The translations under genes and the position numbers were made by a program. Positions 39,894-49,539 of a stretch of 60,565 nucleotides of DNA are shown piece by piece (the stretch's first letter is position 1; each line of letters starts with the position of its first letter). The notes below the pieces were generated by a model. That model was given only the letters and a program-made list of their open reading frames with translations, had not been told where the DNA came from and made no database searches. This DNA is from Acidobacteriota bacterium (GTDB taxonomy: Bacteria; Acidobacteriota; Vicinamibacteria; Vicinamibacterales; UBA2999), in NCBI GenBank assembly GCA_030650395.1, contig JAUSDY010000119.1, forward strand, positions 1 through 60,565, read 5' to 3'.

Positions 39894-41831
39894 ATGAACT
39901 CAGAAACGTCCACTTCTCGTAAGCCGCTCCGGCTCTGGCCGGGCGTAGCGATCGCGATCGTCCAGTTGGTCGTCATGTTCGGCGGCCCCGTGGTCGCGCC
40001 CGACGCGCCACTACCCGTCGGGATGCTTGGGGGAATCGTCGGCGCGCTGCTGATCTTCCTGTGGTGGCTGTTCTTCAGCCGCGCGCGCTGGTTCGAGCGC
40101 GCCGGCGCCATCATCTTGATGATCGCCGCCATCTTCGCGACGAGGGCCATCGCCCACGAATCGATGGTCGGGGCCGGCCAGGGGATGTTGATCTACATCC
40201 TGCCGATTCCGTATTACGCCCTCGTTCTCGTCGCATGGGCCCTGGCCACGCGGTCGCTTCAAGGCAGCGTCCGGGTGGCGTCGATGGCGGCCGCGATGCT
40301 GCTCGTCGCCGCGCCGTTTGCGATGATGCGAACCGATGGCGTCGGGGGCGGCGCTGTGTCGCAGTTCCACTGGCGATGGACGCCGACGGCCGAAGAACGG
40401 CTCTTGGCCGAGGCGAAGGACGAGCCGAAGCCGTTGCCGCCGCCCGCCGCAGCGGCTCCGAGTGAACCTGCCGTGGCCACAGCCGAGAGTCCCTCGACGC
40501 CGCTCGGGACAAGTGCGCCTGCAGCGCCGGCCGCCGTGCCAGCGCCCGCAACAGCGAAGACCGAAGCCCCTGTTCGCGCCGCGACGGAAACACCTGCCGG
40601 GCCTGCCATGAGCGAGCGCGCGTCCGGCGAAGCCGGACGCGCGCGAGTCGAATGGCCCGGCTTTCGCGGACCCAGGCGCGACAGCGTGATTCGCGGCGTG
40701 CGGATCAATACCGACTGGTCCGCCTCGCCGCCGGTGCAGGTGTGGCGCCGGCCGATCGGACCGGGCTGGTCATCGTTTGCGGTGAGCGGCGATCTGTTCT
40801 ACACGCAGGAGCAACGCGGCGACGATGAGATCGTGTCGTGCTACCGGGTGTCGACAGGCGAGCCGGTGTGGCGGCATCGCGATCCGGTGCGGTTTTACGA
40901 GTCAAACGGCGGCGCCGGTCCGCGCGCGACTCCGACCCTCAGCGACGGCCGCGTGTATACATCGGGCGCCACCGGAATCCTGAACGCGCTCGACGCCCGT
41001 ACCGGCGCGCTGTTGTGGTCGCACAACGTCGCGTCCGAGGGCAAGGTCACCACTCCGACGTGGGGCTTCTCAGCGTCACCGCTAGTGATAGACGAGGTCG
41101 TCATCGTCGCTGCTTCCGGTGTGCTGGCCGGCTACGACCGCGTTACCGGCAAGCAGCGCTGGCTCAACCCGTCAAAGGGCGGGAGCTACAGCTCGCCGCA
41201 TCGCGTGACAATTGAGGGCATCGAGCAGGTCGTGTTTCTGGGTGGGCCTGGCGTGATGAGCGTTGCTCCGGCCGACGGCAAGCTGCTATGGGAGTCCAAG
41301 TGGGACGGCGGCGCCATCGTGCAGCCGGGCGTGACCGAAGACGGCGACATCCTGATCAACGCCATGAGCATGATGGGCGGAGTCGGTACCCGCCGCCTTC
41401 ATGTGACTCATGCACCCGCAGGGTGGAAGGTCGAAGAGCGCTGGACCTCGAGGGGGCTGAAGCCGTACTTCAACGACTTCGTCGTTCACAAGGGCCATGC
41501 GTTCGGCTTCGACGGCAGTATCCTCTCGTGCATCAACCTCGAGGACGGCGAGCGCAGATGGAAGGGTGGCCGCTACGGCAACGGGCAGCTCGTGCTGTTG
41601 GCCGACCAGGACGTGTTGTTGGTGATTTCAGAGGAGGGCGAGCTGGCGCTGGTGAGCGCGACCGCCGACAAGTTCACCGAGCTGGCGCGGTTTCCGGTGT
41701 TCGACGCCAAGACGTGGAATCACCCGGTGTTGATCGGCGACGTGTTGCTGGTGCGCAATGGCGAGGAGATGGCGGCGTTTCGTTTGACCCTCGCCGGTGC
41801 GTCGAAGAAGGACACGCTCGAGGGAAAGTGA
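39894..41831 (+). CDS. Membrane-anchored PQQ-type beta-propeller (BamB-like) protein
   Basis: 645 aa. Residues about 10-150 contain four to five TM helices (LWPGVAIAIVQLVVMFGG; LGGIVGALLIFLWWLFF; AGAIILMIAAIFA; LIYILPIPYYALVLVAWAL). An Ala/Pro-rich linker (about 175-245) follows, then a PQQ-like propeller with WPGFRGPRRD, GEPVWRHRDPV, LDARTGALLWSHNV and YDRVTGKQRWLN blades. Such propellers in this phylum often act as binding domains and need not bind PQQ. A short palindromic repeat (40488-40510; SPSTPLGT) lies in the linker. It lies 23 nt after the ADOP gene, so it is possibly co-transcribed. Confidence 0.85.
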   Translation: MNSETSTSRKPLRLWPGVAIAIVQLVVMFGGPVVAPDAPLPVGMLGGIVGALLIFLWWLFFSRARWFERAGAIILMIAAIFATRAIAHESMVGAGQGMLIYILPIPYYALVLVAWALATRSLQGSVRVASMAAAMLLVAAPFAMMRTDGVGGGAVSQFHWRWTPTAEERLLAEAKDEPKPLPPPAAAAPSEPAVATAESPSTPLGTSAPAAPAAVPAPATAKTEAPVRAATETPAGPAMSERASGEAGRARVEWPGFRGPRRDSVIRGVRINTDWSASPPVQVWRRPIGPGWSSFAVSGDLFYTQEQRGDDEIVSCYRVSTGEPVWRHRDPVRFYESNGGAGPRATPTLSDGRVYTSGATGILNALDARTGALLWSHNVASEGKVTTPTWGFSASPLVIDEVVIVAASGVLAGYDRVTGKQRWLNPSKGGSYSSPHRVTIEGIEQVVFLGGPGVMSVAPADGKLLWESKWDGGAIVQPGVTEDGDILINAMSMMGGVGTRRLHVTHAPAGWKVEERWTSRGLKPYFNDFVVHKGHAFGFDGSILSCINLEDGERRWKGGRYGNGQLVLLADQDVLLVISEEGELALVSATADKFTELARFPVFDAKTWNHPVLIGDVLLVRNGEEMAAFRLTLAGASKKDTLEGK

Positions 41832-44619
41832 TCAGTTCGCGGAGACACGGCGCTTCAGCTCCTCCACCCAGTTCAACACGATGTTGATCTTGGGGCGTGC
41901 CGCTTCCGCGCTTCGACCCTGGCCAGAGGCGACCCGAGCGCCACTCATGAGAAACCGCTGACCGTCAGCGGTCACGGCATAAGTGGCCCGGGGCGACCCT
42001 CCTGGATTGCCCGGTCCGCGAAAGAGCTCGGCCGGCGGCCCGACGGTCAACGCCGGCGATGTGGCGACTCGCACCACCATCATCATGTCGTCGCTCAAAC
42101 GCCGATAGAACAATTCACCGCTTCGCGCCCAGGCGGGTTCTCGGGCTCCGCCGACCGACACGGGTGTCTGTGGTCCCGGGCCGGGAAAGGGCCGGATCAC
42201 CAGTTCACTCTGACCAGACACCGTGTCAGCGTAGGCCACGTAGCGGCCGTCAGGAGAGAAGACCGCATCCGTTTCGTTCGCCGGGCCGGCGCGGAACGGC
42301 TGGGGGGCGTGGCTCGCTCCCTCGGCGGCGGGGATCATCAGCAGATCGCTATTGCCGTTTGGAAGATGGTGATGCGCAGCCAGCACTCGGCCATCCGGCG
42401 TGAACGAGTCCACGTGGAGTTGACCGTCCAGCTCCGTGAGCTGGGTGGCGCGATCGCTCCCGTCGAGCGGTTGGATCCAGATGTTCATCAGACCGCCCTT
42501 GCCTCGGCGCGACGATGAGTACGCCACTGCCTGTTCGCCCGGCACCCAGCTGGCATACGAGCCGGCACTGCGGTCAGAGGTCACGCGCGTTTCGCGCCCG
42601 GTGGCCAAGTCGTAGATGCGCACGTCGCCCTGCGCCACGACCAGCGCGCGCCGGTCGTCGGACGACAAACGAGGTGTACTGAACGTGCTGGGCGCGATAG
42701 CCGCAACGGGTTCGACTTTCCCGTCCCGGTTCACCCAGACAAGAGAGCTACCGGAGGCAGTCTGGCCCCCGGGCACGTAGAACAGCGCGCCGTCAAGAGA
42801 CACGTCGTAGTTGGCTATTCCAATGATTCCAGATCCGACCCCACGGCGAATCCCCTCGAGGAGCGAGACCGCTCCGCCAACCACTTGCAAGCCGTTGGCG
42901 TCGAAACGGACGCCGAACAATCCATCGTTCACGGTATACAGCAGATGGCCGGTCCGGATGTATCGTGCATCGGCGCCGCCCTGTATCAGCACCTTACGTT
43001 GGCCGGACCGGAGGGACTGCACGACGACATTGGAGTCCGGCATGGACACGGCATTACCTACCGCCACGGCCCGGGAGACACTGAACAGCATGGCGTCACG
43101 ATCTGGCAGCAGCTGAGGGCCGGTGAACTGTTCGCTGTCGCCTGCGGGAATGGCCACTTCCGGAGTGCCCCCCTGGGCCGCCACGCGCCAGATGCCGCCA
43201 GGGGCCGCGAAAAAGATCGTGTCGTCTGCGGTCCACGTGACGCCGTACGGGTTGGCCGTCGTCGCGATCACGACCGGTGCGCCGCCCGCGATCGCTAGAC
43301 GTTTCAGCTGGCCGCCCTGAAAGTAACCCACCGATTGCCCGTCCGGTGAGAAAAACGGATTGGTGACGGGCTCCGTACTGGCCATCAGCTGTCGATCCGC
43401 AAGCTCGTCCATCGCGCGCAGATACAGGCCATCCGCGGCGTTGTAGACGAATCGCCGGCCGTCAGGCGACGCGGCGATCGGCGAACGATTACCACCCCTG
43501 AACTGGAGATCGCCGGGCAGCACGTACTCGAAACGCGTCACGGGCCGAAGTACGGATCCCTGTGTGCTCCAACCGACTACGCCCACGAGCAGGCCCGCGG
43601 CAATGGCGGCCACGGTTGACGGAAGCACTCGACGCCAAAGCGGCGGCGTCGTGAGAGGCGTCACGACCGTCGGCGAGAGGGTGGCCGCCTCGAACGCCCC
43701 CTCCATCGCGAGACGCACGTCGCCGATATCGCGCAATCGTTGCCGCGGATCCTTGTGCAGGCATCGCCCCAGGCAAGCGCGGATTGACGCTGGCAGATCT
43801 GGCGGTAAGGCGTTCAGATCCGGATCCGATTTCATCACCGCCGCCAGCGTGAGCGACACGTCCTCGCCATCGAACGCGCGCCTGCCGGTCAGCATTTCGT
43901 ACAGCACGGCGCCGAAGGCCCAGATGTCCGTGCGCTTGTCCACGGTCCGGCCGCGCGCCTGCTCCGGTGACATGTAGGCCGCCGTGCCAAGGATGATCCC
44001 CATGCCGGTCATCGCGGGCGTAGTGATGGTGGGGGACTGGCTGAGTCCGTCCGCAATCCGTGCGGCGGAGCCGGAAGGCTCGGTGAGCTTCGCCAATCCA
44101 AAGTCCAACACTTTCACGGTCCCGTCGGGCCTGACCTTGATGTTCGCGGGCTTCAGATCGCGGTGGATGATGCCTTGTTCGTGCGCCGCTTCAAGGGCCT
44201 CGGCGATTTGCTTCGCGATGGGGAGAGCCTCGGCCACCGGGAGCCCGTGCTCGGCTGAGCCTATAGCGAGTCGCCGGCCATCGATCATCTCCGCAAGCGT
44301 CGGACCCTCCACGAGCTCCATCACGAGGGCCTTCATGCCCGCCTGCCCTGAGCCTGCCTGCCCTGAGCCTGTCGAAGGGTCTGTCTCTTCGAGGCCGTAG
44401 ATGGCGGCGATGTGGGGGTGATTCAGCGCGGCCAGCACTTCGGCTTCGCGCTGAAAGCGCGCGAGCCGTTCGGGGTCTCCCGCGAGCGTCGTGGGCAGGA
44501 CCTTGATCGCGACCTGCCGTTTCAGCTTCGTGTCGGTCGCGCGGTAGACCCATGCCGCCTGCGCCGAGGGCCGAGACGATCTCGTACGAGCCGAGGCGCG
44601 CACCGGGGAGGAGAGCCAT
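41832..44619 (-). CDS. Membrane Ser/Thr kinase with PD40 propeller (kinase 1), frameshifted in the glycine-rich loop
   Basis: ATG 44619 opens [20 protein letters not shown] then GGMG; the kinase then continues in another frame as [20 protein letters not shown]. Compared with kinase 2 (GGMGEVYRA) five bases are missing (near 44554-44558), breaking the G-x-G-x-x-G-E-V loop. Downstream everything is open: [21 protein letters not shown]-region MSPEQARG, a TM helix ([16 protein letters not shown]) and PD40 blades to the C terminus. The same-frame ORF alone starts at ATG 44603. A 15-bp tandem repeat (44341-44380) encodes [10 protein letters not shown] in the N lobe. A -10-like TATAAT lies at 44631-44636. 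If the shift is real the kinase is dead. Confidence 0.85.
44341..44380. repeat. 15-bp tandem repeat, CCCTTCGAC class, in frame in kinase 1
   Basis: GCCTGCCCTGAGCCT occurs at 44341-44355 and 44356-44370, followed by GTCGAAGGGTC. On the coding strand it encodes [15 protein letters not shown] between two N-lobe strands; kinase 2 has no such insertion at that point. Confidence 0.85.
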
Positions 44620-44650
44620 CAGGTGTGGGGATTATACGGCCGACGGGCGT

Positions 44651-46966
44651 CTAGAATCGGTGCGTGTAGACCACCTTGGCCGCGCCACGGCGGTCGAGCG
44701 TCCGAAAACGGCCGACGCGCTCGTCGTCGAGCCAGTTGTGCGTATACACGACGAACACGTCGTTGCCGGGCCTCAACGTCCAGCGGAACCGCGCCTGCCA
44801 GCCGAGAATCTTCGAGACCGTATCGAATTGCACATTCGAGACGACGAACATCCACGGATTGAACTGCGTGTCGCTGATGACGCGGTAAATCCTCGTGTTG
44901 AACGATCCCTCATCCAGGTCGACGTCGTTCCATTCCCCTTCGAGCTGGACGCGCACGCCGCGACGCGGGCGCACTCCGATGTTCATCGTGACCTCGCGTC
45001 GCGTTCCGGAATAGAAACCGCCCCACTCGTATCCGCCACGAACGGAGATCGGGCGCCGGTTCGCCGTGTTGAATCCGAGGCGGTAACGGCGGAAGTCGTA
45101 CTCGGCGCCGGCGGGAAGCACGATGCCATCGGCAATATCAAAGTCTTCTTCGAGTCGTTCGTACTGCGGCTGGATGTTGAAGCCGATGCCGTCCTGCGAG
45201 TGGGTCTCGACGCGGACGACCTGCCAATCGAGGTCGCGCGTGAGCCAGCGGTTCCGCTCATCCACCAGCAGGTTGGTGTCGAGCGTGAAGTCGAACCGTC
45301 GAATCCAGGGATGGTTGCGCGGCCGCGGCTGGAACGCGAGGCGCGGATTGAGATTCTTGTAGCCGGTGCGGCTGACGAAGCCGAGCGCGGGACTGTGATT
45401 GGCCTCGACCGCTTCGTAGGACAGACTCCCGGACCACGGTTCGTTGGGAAAGCCGATGCGCGTGCCGTACGACAGGTTGTCGCCTGCGCCCACCCGATCC
45501 GTGGTCCACAGAAAAAAGCCATCGAGCTCCAGGTTCTGCCGCTCGCGAAAGCGTGATGTCGCCAGACGGAAGTCGAGTCCCGCCGTGTTGAGCAACGGCG
45601 TGTCGCCCGCGCGGGTGTGACGTCCGGTGTAGATCGCGGCCGCATACGACTGCGCCCAGAATCGGCGCTTGACCCGCAACACCGCGGCGTCTTCGCCGAG
45701 CGACGTGTCGGTGTCCCGTGTGCGAACGTAGAGCAGGCCCACGTCCTGCCGGCCGAGCTGGCCGGTCAGCTTGGCGCCGACATCGATCGGCTGCGGTTGT
45801 CCGTCTTGATCGAGTCCGATGCGTCGGCTGAAGAACGGTCGCACGGGCGAGGCGGCGAATCCCCCGCCCCCGCCACCCCCGCCCCCTCCAGCGCCGCCCC
45901 CGCCGGGGCCGCCGCTGCCGCGATAGAAGTCGAAGAAGGTCGCGCCGTCGAGAAAGAAGGTGCGCTTCTCGGGAAAGAACAACGGGAACCGCGTCAGGTT
46001 GACGAGTCGTTGATCGACTTCCGTCTCCGCGAAGTCCGTGTTGAGCGTCACCACGCCGCGCAAGCTCGGCGTGAGGTTGTAAAAGAGATCGACACCGGCG
46101 TCGCCGTCCTTGTCGATCGGCAGCGGCGTATCGCGGCCAGGCGAGTCGGCGACCTTGAAGGCGCCATACGGGCGCAACTCGAGCCCGCGTCCCTGACTGA
46201 CGTCATGAATGCCCACGAGCAGGCCCGCATTCGACATGCGCCGCAGACCCTGATTCCGCAAGTATCCGGTCCACAGGTTCTCTTCGTTCTTGCGGCGGAT
46301 GGTCCGTTGGAAATTGATGCCCCACGCGGGGGCGTCCGGATCGAAGTTCAGCGTACTGAACGGAATCTCGATCTCGATCGTCCATCCGATCTCACTTCGC
46401 CGCACCCGCGCGTTCCACAGCCCGTCCCAATTGCGGTTGTCGCCCGAGGCGCCCATCACCGAGTCGGCCATCAGACCCGACGGATTCATCTCGAAGAAGT
46501 AACCGGATTGCTGATCGAGAAAGGTATCCATGGTCCACATGAAGCGGTCGTCGGCGCCGAGGAACTCGTCCCGCTTCATCGTGTTGCCGAGGAGCGCGTC
46601 GGGCTCGGAGTCGAAGCACGTCACGCCCATGAACAGCGCGGTCCGGTTGAACAGGATCCGCACTTCGGTGCCTTCCGTGGGGGTGCCGCCAAGAACCGGA
46701 TCTTGCTGGATGAAGTCGGCGGCTGGCGTCGCGCGCCGCCAGGCGGCTTCGTCGAGCACGCCGTCGAGGACGATGGCCTCGGCGTCCGGCAAGCGCTGCG
46801 CGGTCATGACGCGCCGCCCGGAATTCAGCAGCGCTGACCGTGACCGATCGCGCACGTCAACCGGGGTTTGCTGCGCCTCGCCTGGCGCCTGAAGGGCTGC
46901 GGTTTGTGCACTGAGGGGACTCGCGATGAAGAGAAAGCCGGCCAGCGGCGCGAATCGTAACGACAT
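44651..46966 (-). CDS. DUF5916 family outer-membrane protein with CBM9-like N-terminal domain
   Basis: 771 aa. A signal peptide (LAGFLFIASPLSAQ) is followed by a carbohydrate-binding-9-like sandwich (about 55-230; IVLDGVLDEAAWRRATPAAD, GWTIEIEIPFSTLNF) and then a large beta-barrel of the DUF5916 type (FPLFFPEKRTFFLDGATFFDF, ending VVYTHRF with C-terminal Phe). A run of about ten Gly (coded by 45862-45905) is placed just after FFDFYRGSG. Function is unknown; an outer-membrane role is likely from the architecture. Divergent from MntA-HepT. Confidence 0.9.
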   Translation of the reverse strand: MSLRFAPLAGFLFIASPLSAQTAALQAPGEAQQTPVDVRDRSRSALLNSGRRVMTAQRLPDAEAIVLDGVLDEAAWRRATPAADFIQQDPVLGGTPTEGTEVRILFNRTALFMGVTCFDSEPDALLGNTMKRDEFLGADDRFMWTMDTFLDQQSGYFFEMNPSGLMADSVMGASGDNRNWDGLWNARVRRSEIGWTIEIEIPFSTLNFDPDAPAWGINFQRTIRRKNEENLWTGYLRNQGLRRMSNAGLLVGIHDVSQGRGLELRPYGAFKVADSPGRDTPLPIDKDGDAGVDLFYNLTPSLRGVVTLNTDFAETEVDQRLVNLTRFPLFFPEKRTFFLDGATFFDFYRGSGGPGGGGAGGGGGGGGGGFAASPVRPFFSRRIGLDQDGQPQPIDVGAKLTGQLGRQDVGLLYVRTRDTDTSLGEDAAVLRVKRRFWAQSYAAAIYTGRHTRAGDTPLLNTAGLDFRLATSRFRERQNLELDGFFLWTTDRVGAGDNLSYGTRIGFPNEPWSGSLSYEAVEANHSPALGFVSRTGYKNLNPRLAFQPRPRNHPWIRRFDFTLDTNLLVDERNRWLTRDLDWQVVRVETHSQDGIGFNIQPQYERLEEDFDIADGIVLPAGAEYDFRRYRLGFNTANRRPISVRGGYEWGGFYSGTRREVTMNIGVRPRRGVRVQLEGEWNDVDLDEGSFNTRIYRVISDTQFNPWMFVVSNVQFDTVSKILGWQARFRWTLRPGNDVFVVYTHNWLDDERVGRFRTLDRRGAAKVVYTHRF

Positions 46967-47066
46967 CCTTCTGATTACTTCACTGAAGCGTCATACGCTT
47001 ACCGCCGACATTCCTGCCCTTCGCCCCGGATCCTCGCCATTGCCGCGTGGATGCTAAGATCGCCCC

Positions 47067-47471
47067 GTGGATTCGCTCCAGGATCTGACGTCCGCGCTCG
47101 CCGCCGACCCCGACGTGCAACTGGCCGTGGTCTTCGGGTCCGCGGCGAAAGGCACGCTGCATCGGCGCAGCGATCTGGACCTTGCGGTGATGGGCGTGCC
47201 CTCGACAACGCGGTTGGCGGGGCTCGCGGTGACGCTCGCGCGGATCGCCGGGCGCGAGGTGGACCTCATTCCGCTCGAGACAGCGCCGCCCCTGCTCCGC
47301 TTCGAGATCGCTCGGGATGGCGCCGTGCTGATTGAACGCCATCCCCACCTGTGGTCCGATTTCCAGGTGCGGGCCATGGTGGATTGGTGGGAGTGGGCGC
47401 CCCTGGCCCGCCGGTTCGCGTCAGCGGCCATGGCCCGGCTCCAATCGCAGGCTGGTCATGGTCCGGCGTGA
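47067..47471 (+). CDS. MntA-type nucleotidyltransferase antitoxin
   Basis: 134 aa, GTG start. The minimal nucleotidyltransferase motif GS-x10-DxD is exact: Gly24-Ser25 to Asp36-x-Asp38 (VVFGSAAKGTLHRRSDLDLA), with the further acidic residue in REVDLIPLE. In MntA-HepT modules this enzyme AMPylates the HEPN toxin on a Tyr and thereby blocks it. The gene overlaps hepT by 14 nt. The -10-like TAAGAT (47055-47060) is only 6 nt from the GTG, so the transcript is probably leaderless. Confidence 0.92.
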   Translation: MDSLQDLTSALAADPDVQLAVVFGSAAKGTLHRRSDLDLAVMGVPSTTRLAGLAVTLARIAGREVDLIPLETAPPLLRFEIARDGAVLIERHPHLWSDFQVRAMVDWWEWAPLARRFASAAMARLQSQAGHGPA

Positions 47472-47877
47472 AGTGGCCAGCGCCCGGATCGCCCGGGCCA
47501 CGGCATGGTTGCAAGACGCCGAAGCCGTTTTCAGTCGCGATGCCGCCGCGTTTCTCGCGGCGACAAAGGACCGTGACCTCGCGATCTTTTACCTCTTTCT
47601 GGCTCTCCAGGAGAGCATCGATCTGGCAGCCCATTGGGTGGCGGACGCCGGTTGGGGCGCTCCAGACGATGCGGGATCGACATTCGACGTGCTGGCCGAC
47701 CGCGGAGCGATTGAACGATCGCTGGCGGATCGACTGCGCGAAGGCGTTGGCCTCAGGAACCGGATTGCGCACGGCTACGCGCTGCTGGACTACGGCCGGG
47801 TTCAACCCGAAGCGATGCGCGGGATCCCGGCGGTGCGGGCGTTTCTCGACGCCGTAGGCCGGGAAGCCGGGCTGTAG
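47458..47877 (+). CDS. HepT-like HEPN toxin (DUF86)
   Basis: 139 aa all-helical HEPN RNase. The catalytic motif R-x4-H-x-Y is complete: Arg100, His105, Tyr107 (GLRNRIAHGYALL); Tyr107 is the AMPylation target in the family. The helices ARATAWLQDAEAVFSRD and LFLALQESIDLAAHWVAD match the family. The start ATG at 47458 overlaps the antitoxin end; the longer open frame upstream is a shadow of that gene. Toxin substrate in related systems is tRNA or mRNA. Confidence 0.92.
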   Translation: MVRREVASARIARATAWLQDAEAVFSRDAAAFLAATKDRDLAIFYLFLALQESIDLAAHWVADAGWGAPDDAGSTFDVLADRGAIERSLADRLREGVGLRNRIAHGYALLDYGRVQPEAMRGIPAVRAFLDAVGREAGL

Positions 47878-48052
47878 ACGATCGGCACGGTCGACCGTTG
47901 AGCGCCGGTCACGCGGGCGACGCGCGCGTCGCGGACGGGCGTGTCGACGCCTACGATCGCCAGCTTGTGCGCAAGATCCTGTCCGGTATCGCGCGGGCCG
48001 GCGGGCGTTCGCCAGGCCACGTTCGGGCTCGCCCGCTGTGCGGACCGCAACG

Positions 48053-49048
48053 TTACTTCGGCGTCTTCTTCGTCGCCGCCTCGGTGGCGTACTTCTCCTC
48101 CGCGCGGTGGCCGCGCAGGATGCCTTCGAGCCCGTAGTTGGCTTCGTGGCACGCGTATTCGTAAATCTCGCCGTCGCTCCGCCGCACCGGCAACTCGATG
48201 GTCCACGGACGCGTGAAGGTGGAGGGGTCGTGCACGGTCACCATGTAGGTCAGGATGTCCGGCGCCGTGCGCGTGAAGCGCTCCACGAGCCGCAGGTTCT
48301 CACCCGATCCGCGGTAACTGGTCTTGTCGGTGAAATTCGTGGTCTCGACGACGAGCGTGTCGCCTTCCCAGCGTCCGACCGAATCGCCCATCCAGTAACG
48401 GAGATGGGCCGGTTGGTGCGGGCGGTTGTCGATCGGAATGACGCGCGCGTCGTGGATCATCTCCGCGAGGATCACGACGTGATCCCTGGTCTGCATAATT
48501 TGATAGTTATTGTTGTAGACCTGCGGCAGCATTGCCGTTGGCAGACCGCGCGTGATGCATCGCTCCCACAAGTTCCGATCTTCGGGGTGGTCCGCGGGCC
48601 CGCGTGTCTTGCGCACTTCCGCGAGCGCGGCCTGCCGCTTGTCCGCTTCGGGTGTCAGCGGCGGGATCCGGCCCTCGGGCGGATCGACGATGAGCGAGGT
48701 GCGCCGGGTTGGCACCACGCGCGTGCCGCTATCCCACCAGAAGTCGTTGTAGGCGCGAGCGACGTCGGTGGCCGCATTGTCGGCGCGCTGATCGCGGTTG
48801 GTCCGCTCGACGATTTGGCGTTCGTAATCCGCCGCTTCCTTCTCGGTAAAAAATGCTTTTCCGGCCAGATCGGCCGGGCGCTCGAGCGGGGTGATCGTGG
48901 CGGTGGACCACGTCCCCTGGAGGTCGGCGTGGCCCCACGAGGTGCGCGGCACCTGCCACGTCTGGCCGGCCACGCGCGGCTGCAACGCCAGGGTGAACGC
49001 GATTACAAGAACCAGCACGCACGGGCGAACGAGGCGAGCCATGGGCAC
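48053..49048 (-). CDS. Secreted protein of unknown function (GRWEGDTLVVET family)
   Basis: 331 aa. Signal peptide (VRPCVLVLVIAFTLALQPRVAG), then HADLQGTWSTATITPLERP, a common opening in acidobacterial secreted proteins, a Glu/Arg-rich region (FFTEKEAADYERQIVERTNR) and the signature YWMGDSVGRWEGDTLVVETT, shared with the shorter paralogue at 29296-30054. The conserved Asp/Trp/Glu cluster could be a ligand site, but the family is uncharacterised. The 175 bp downstream (47878-48052) contains no gene I can support. Confidence 0.85.
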   Translation of the reverse strand: MPMARLVRPCVLVLVIAFTLALQPRVAGQTWQVPRTSWGHADLQGTWSTATITPLERPADLAGKAFFTEKEAADYERQIVERTNRDQRADNAATDVARAYNDFWWDSGTRVVPTRRTSLIVDPPEGRIPPLTPEADKRQAALAEVRKTRGPADHPEDRNLWERCITRGLPTAMLPQVYNNNYQIMQTRDHVVILAEMIHDARVIPIDNRPHQPAHLRYWMGDSVGRWEGDTLVVETTNFTDKTSYRGSGENLRLVERFTRTAPDILTYMVTVHDPSTFTRPWTIELPVRRSDGEIYEYACHEANYGLEGILRGHRAEEKYATEAATKKTPK

Positions 49049-49166
49049 CTCCGGAACGCGACGTTATCATGGCTTCGGGTCTAACGGGCGATCAGCGACG
49101 AGTTCAATCTGCACGGGATCGTGTGTCATCGAACAAGTCCTTCCCTAGTGTGCCAAGTTGTGCGAT

Positions 49167-49532
49167 ATGTTCTCCGCCATGACCCTTGATCGAGCGGCGG
49201 ACGATCCGAGCGTGGCAGAAGCCCGCAAGTGGCTGCGCGGCAACCGGAACCCGAGCGCCTTTGCGAGCAATCGGTTCGCAACCACGGCGAACGCGCTCGC
49301 TTTTGTGGACGCGCTCTATGCCGCCGGCGCGGCCAAGGTGATGGCCGAGAACATCAACGACACCGACGGTGAGGGCGGCGCTTACGCCGATTCGATGCTG
49401 GTGTATTTGCCGTCAGACCCGGCGAAGCGCGCCGCCGTGTTTCAGGTCATCAACGAGATCGGCCGGCCAGACACCGACGGTGGTCCCATCATGGATAATG
49501 GTAGCGAAACAGCGGGTCTGTGGTGGGATTGA
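49167..49532 (+). CDS. Small protein of unknown function
   Basis: 121 aa from ATG 49167 (MFSAMTLDRAADDPS); the frame is open from TTG 49158 and another ATG lies at 49182. It is soluble and mixed alpha/beta by eye: a helix-rich start (VAEARKWLRGNRNP), NALAFVDALYAAGAAKVMAENI, then MLVYLPSDPAKRAAVFQVIN, ending in an acidic/Gly tail with two Trp (ETAGLWWD). No recognised domain. Convergent with vapC across a 7-bp gap. Confidence 0.65.
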   Translation: MFSAMTLDRAADDPSVAEARKWLRGNRNPSAFASNRFATTANALAFVDALYAAGAAKVMAENINDTDGEGGAYADSMLVYLPSDPAKRAAVFQVINEIGRPDTDGGPIMDNGSETAGLWWD

Positions 49533-49539
49533 CTGACCT

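Noticed and set aside
39894-41831. BamB of the outer-membrane assembly complex
   Set aside because: The propeller is similar, but the protein has several N-terminal TM helices and a long Ala/Pro linker instead of a lipoprotein signal.
47878-48052. Coding-like minus-strand stretch between hepT and the secreted protein gene
   Set aside because: A frame reads GQDLAHKLAIVGVDTPVRDA and looks protein-like, but I cannot match it to a family, and no start or context supports a gene. It may be a remnant.
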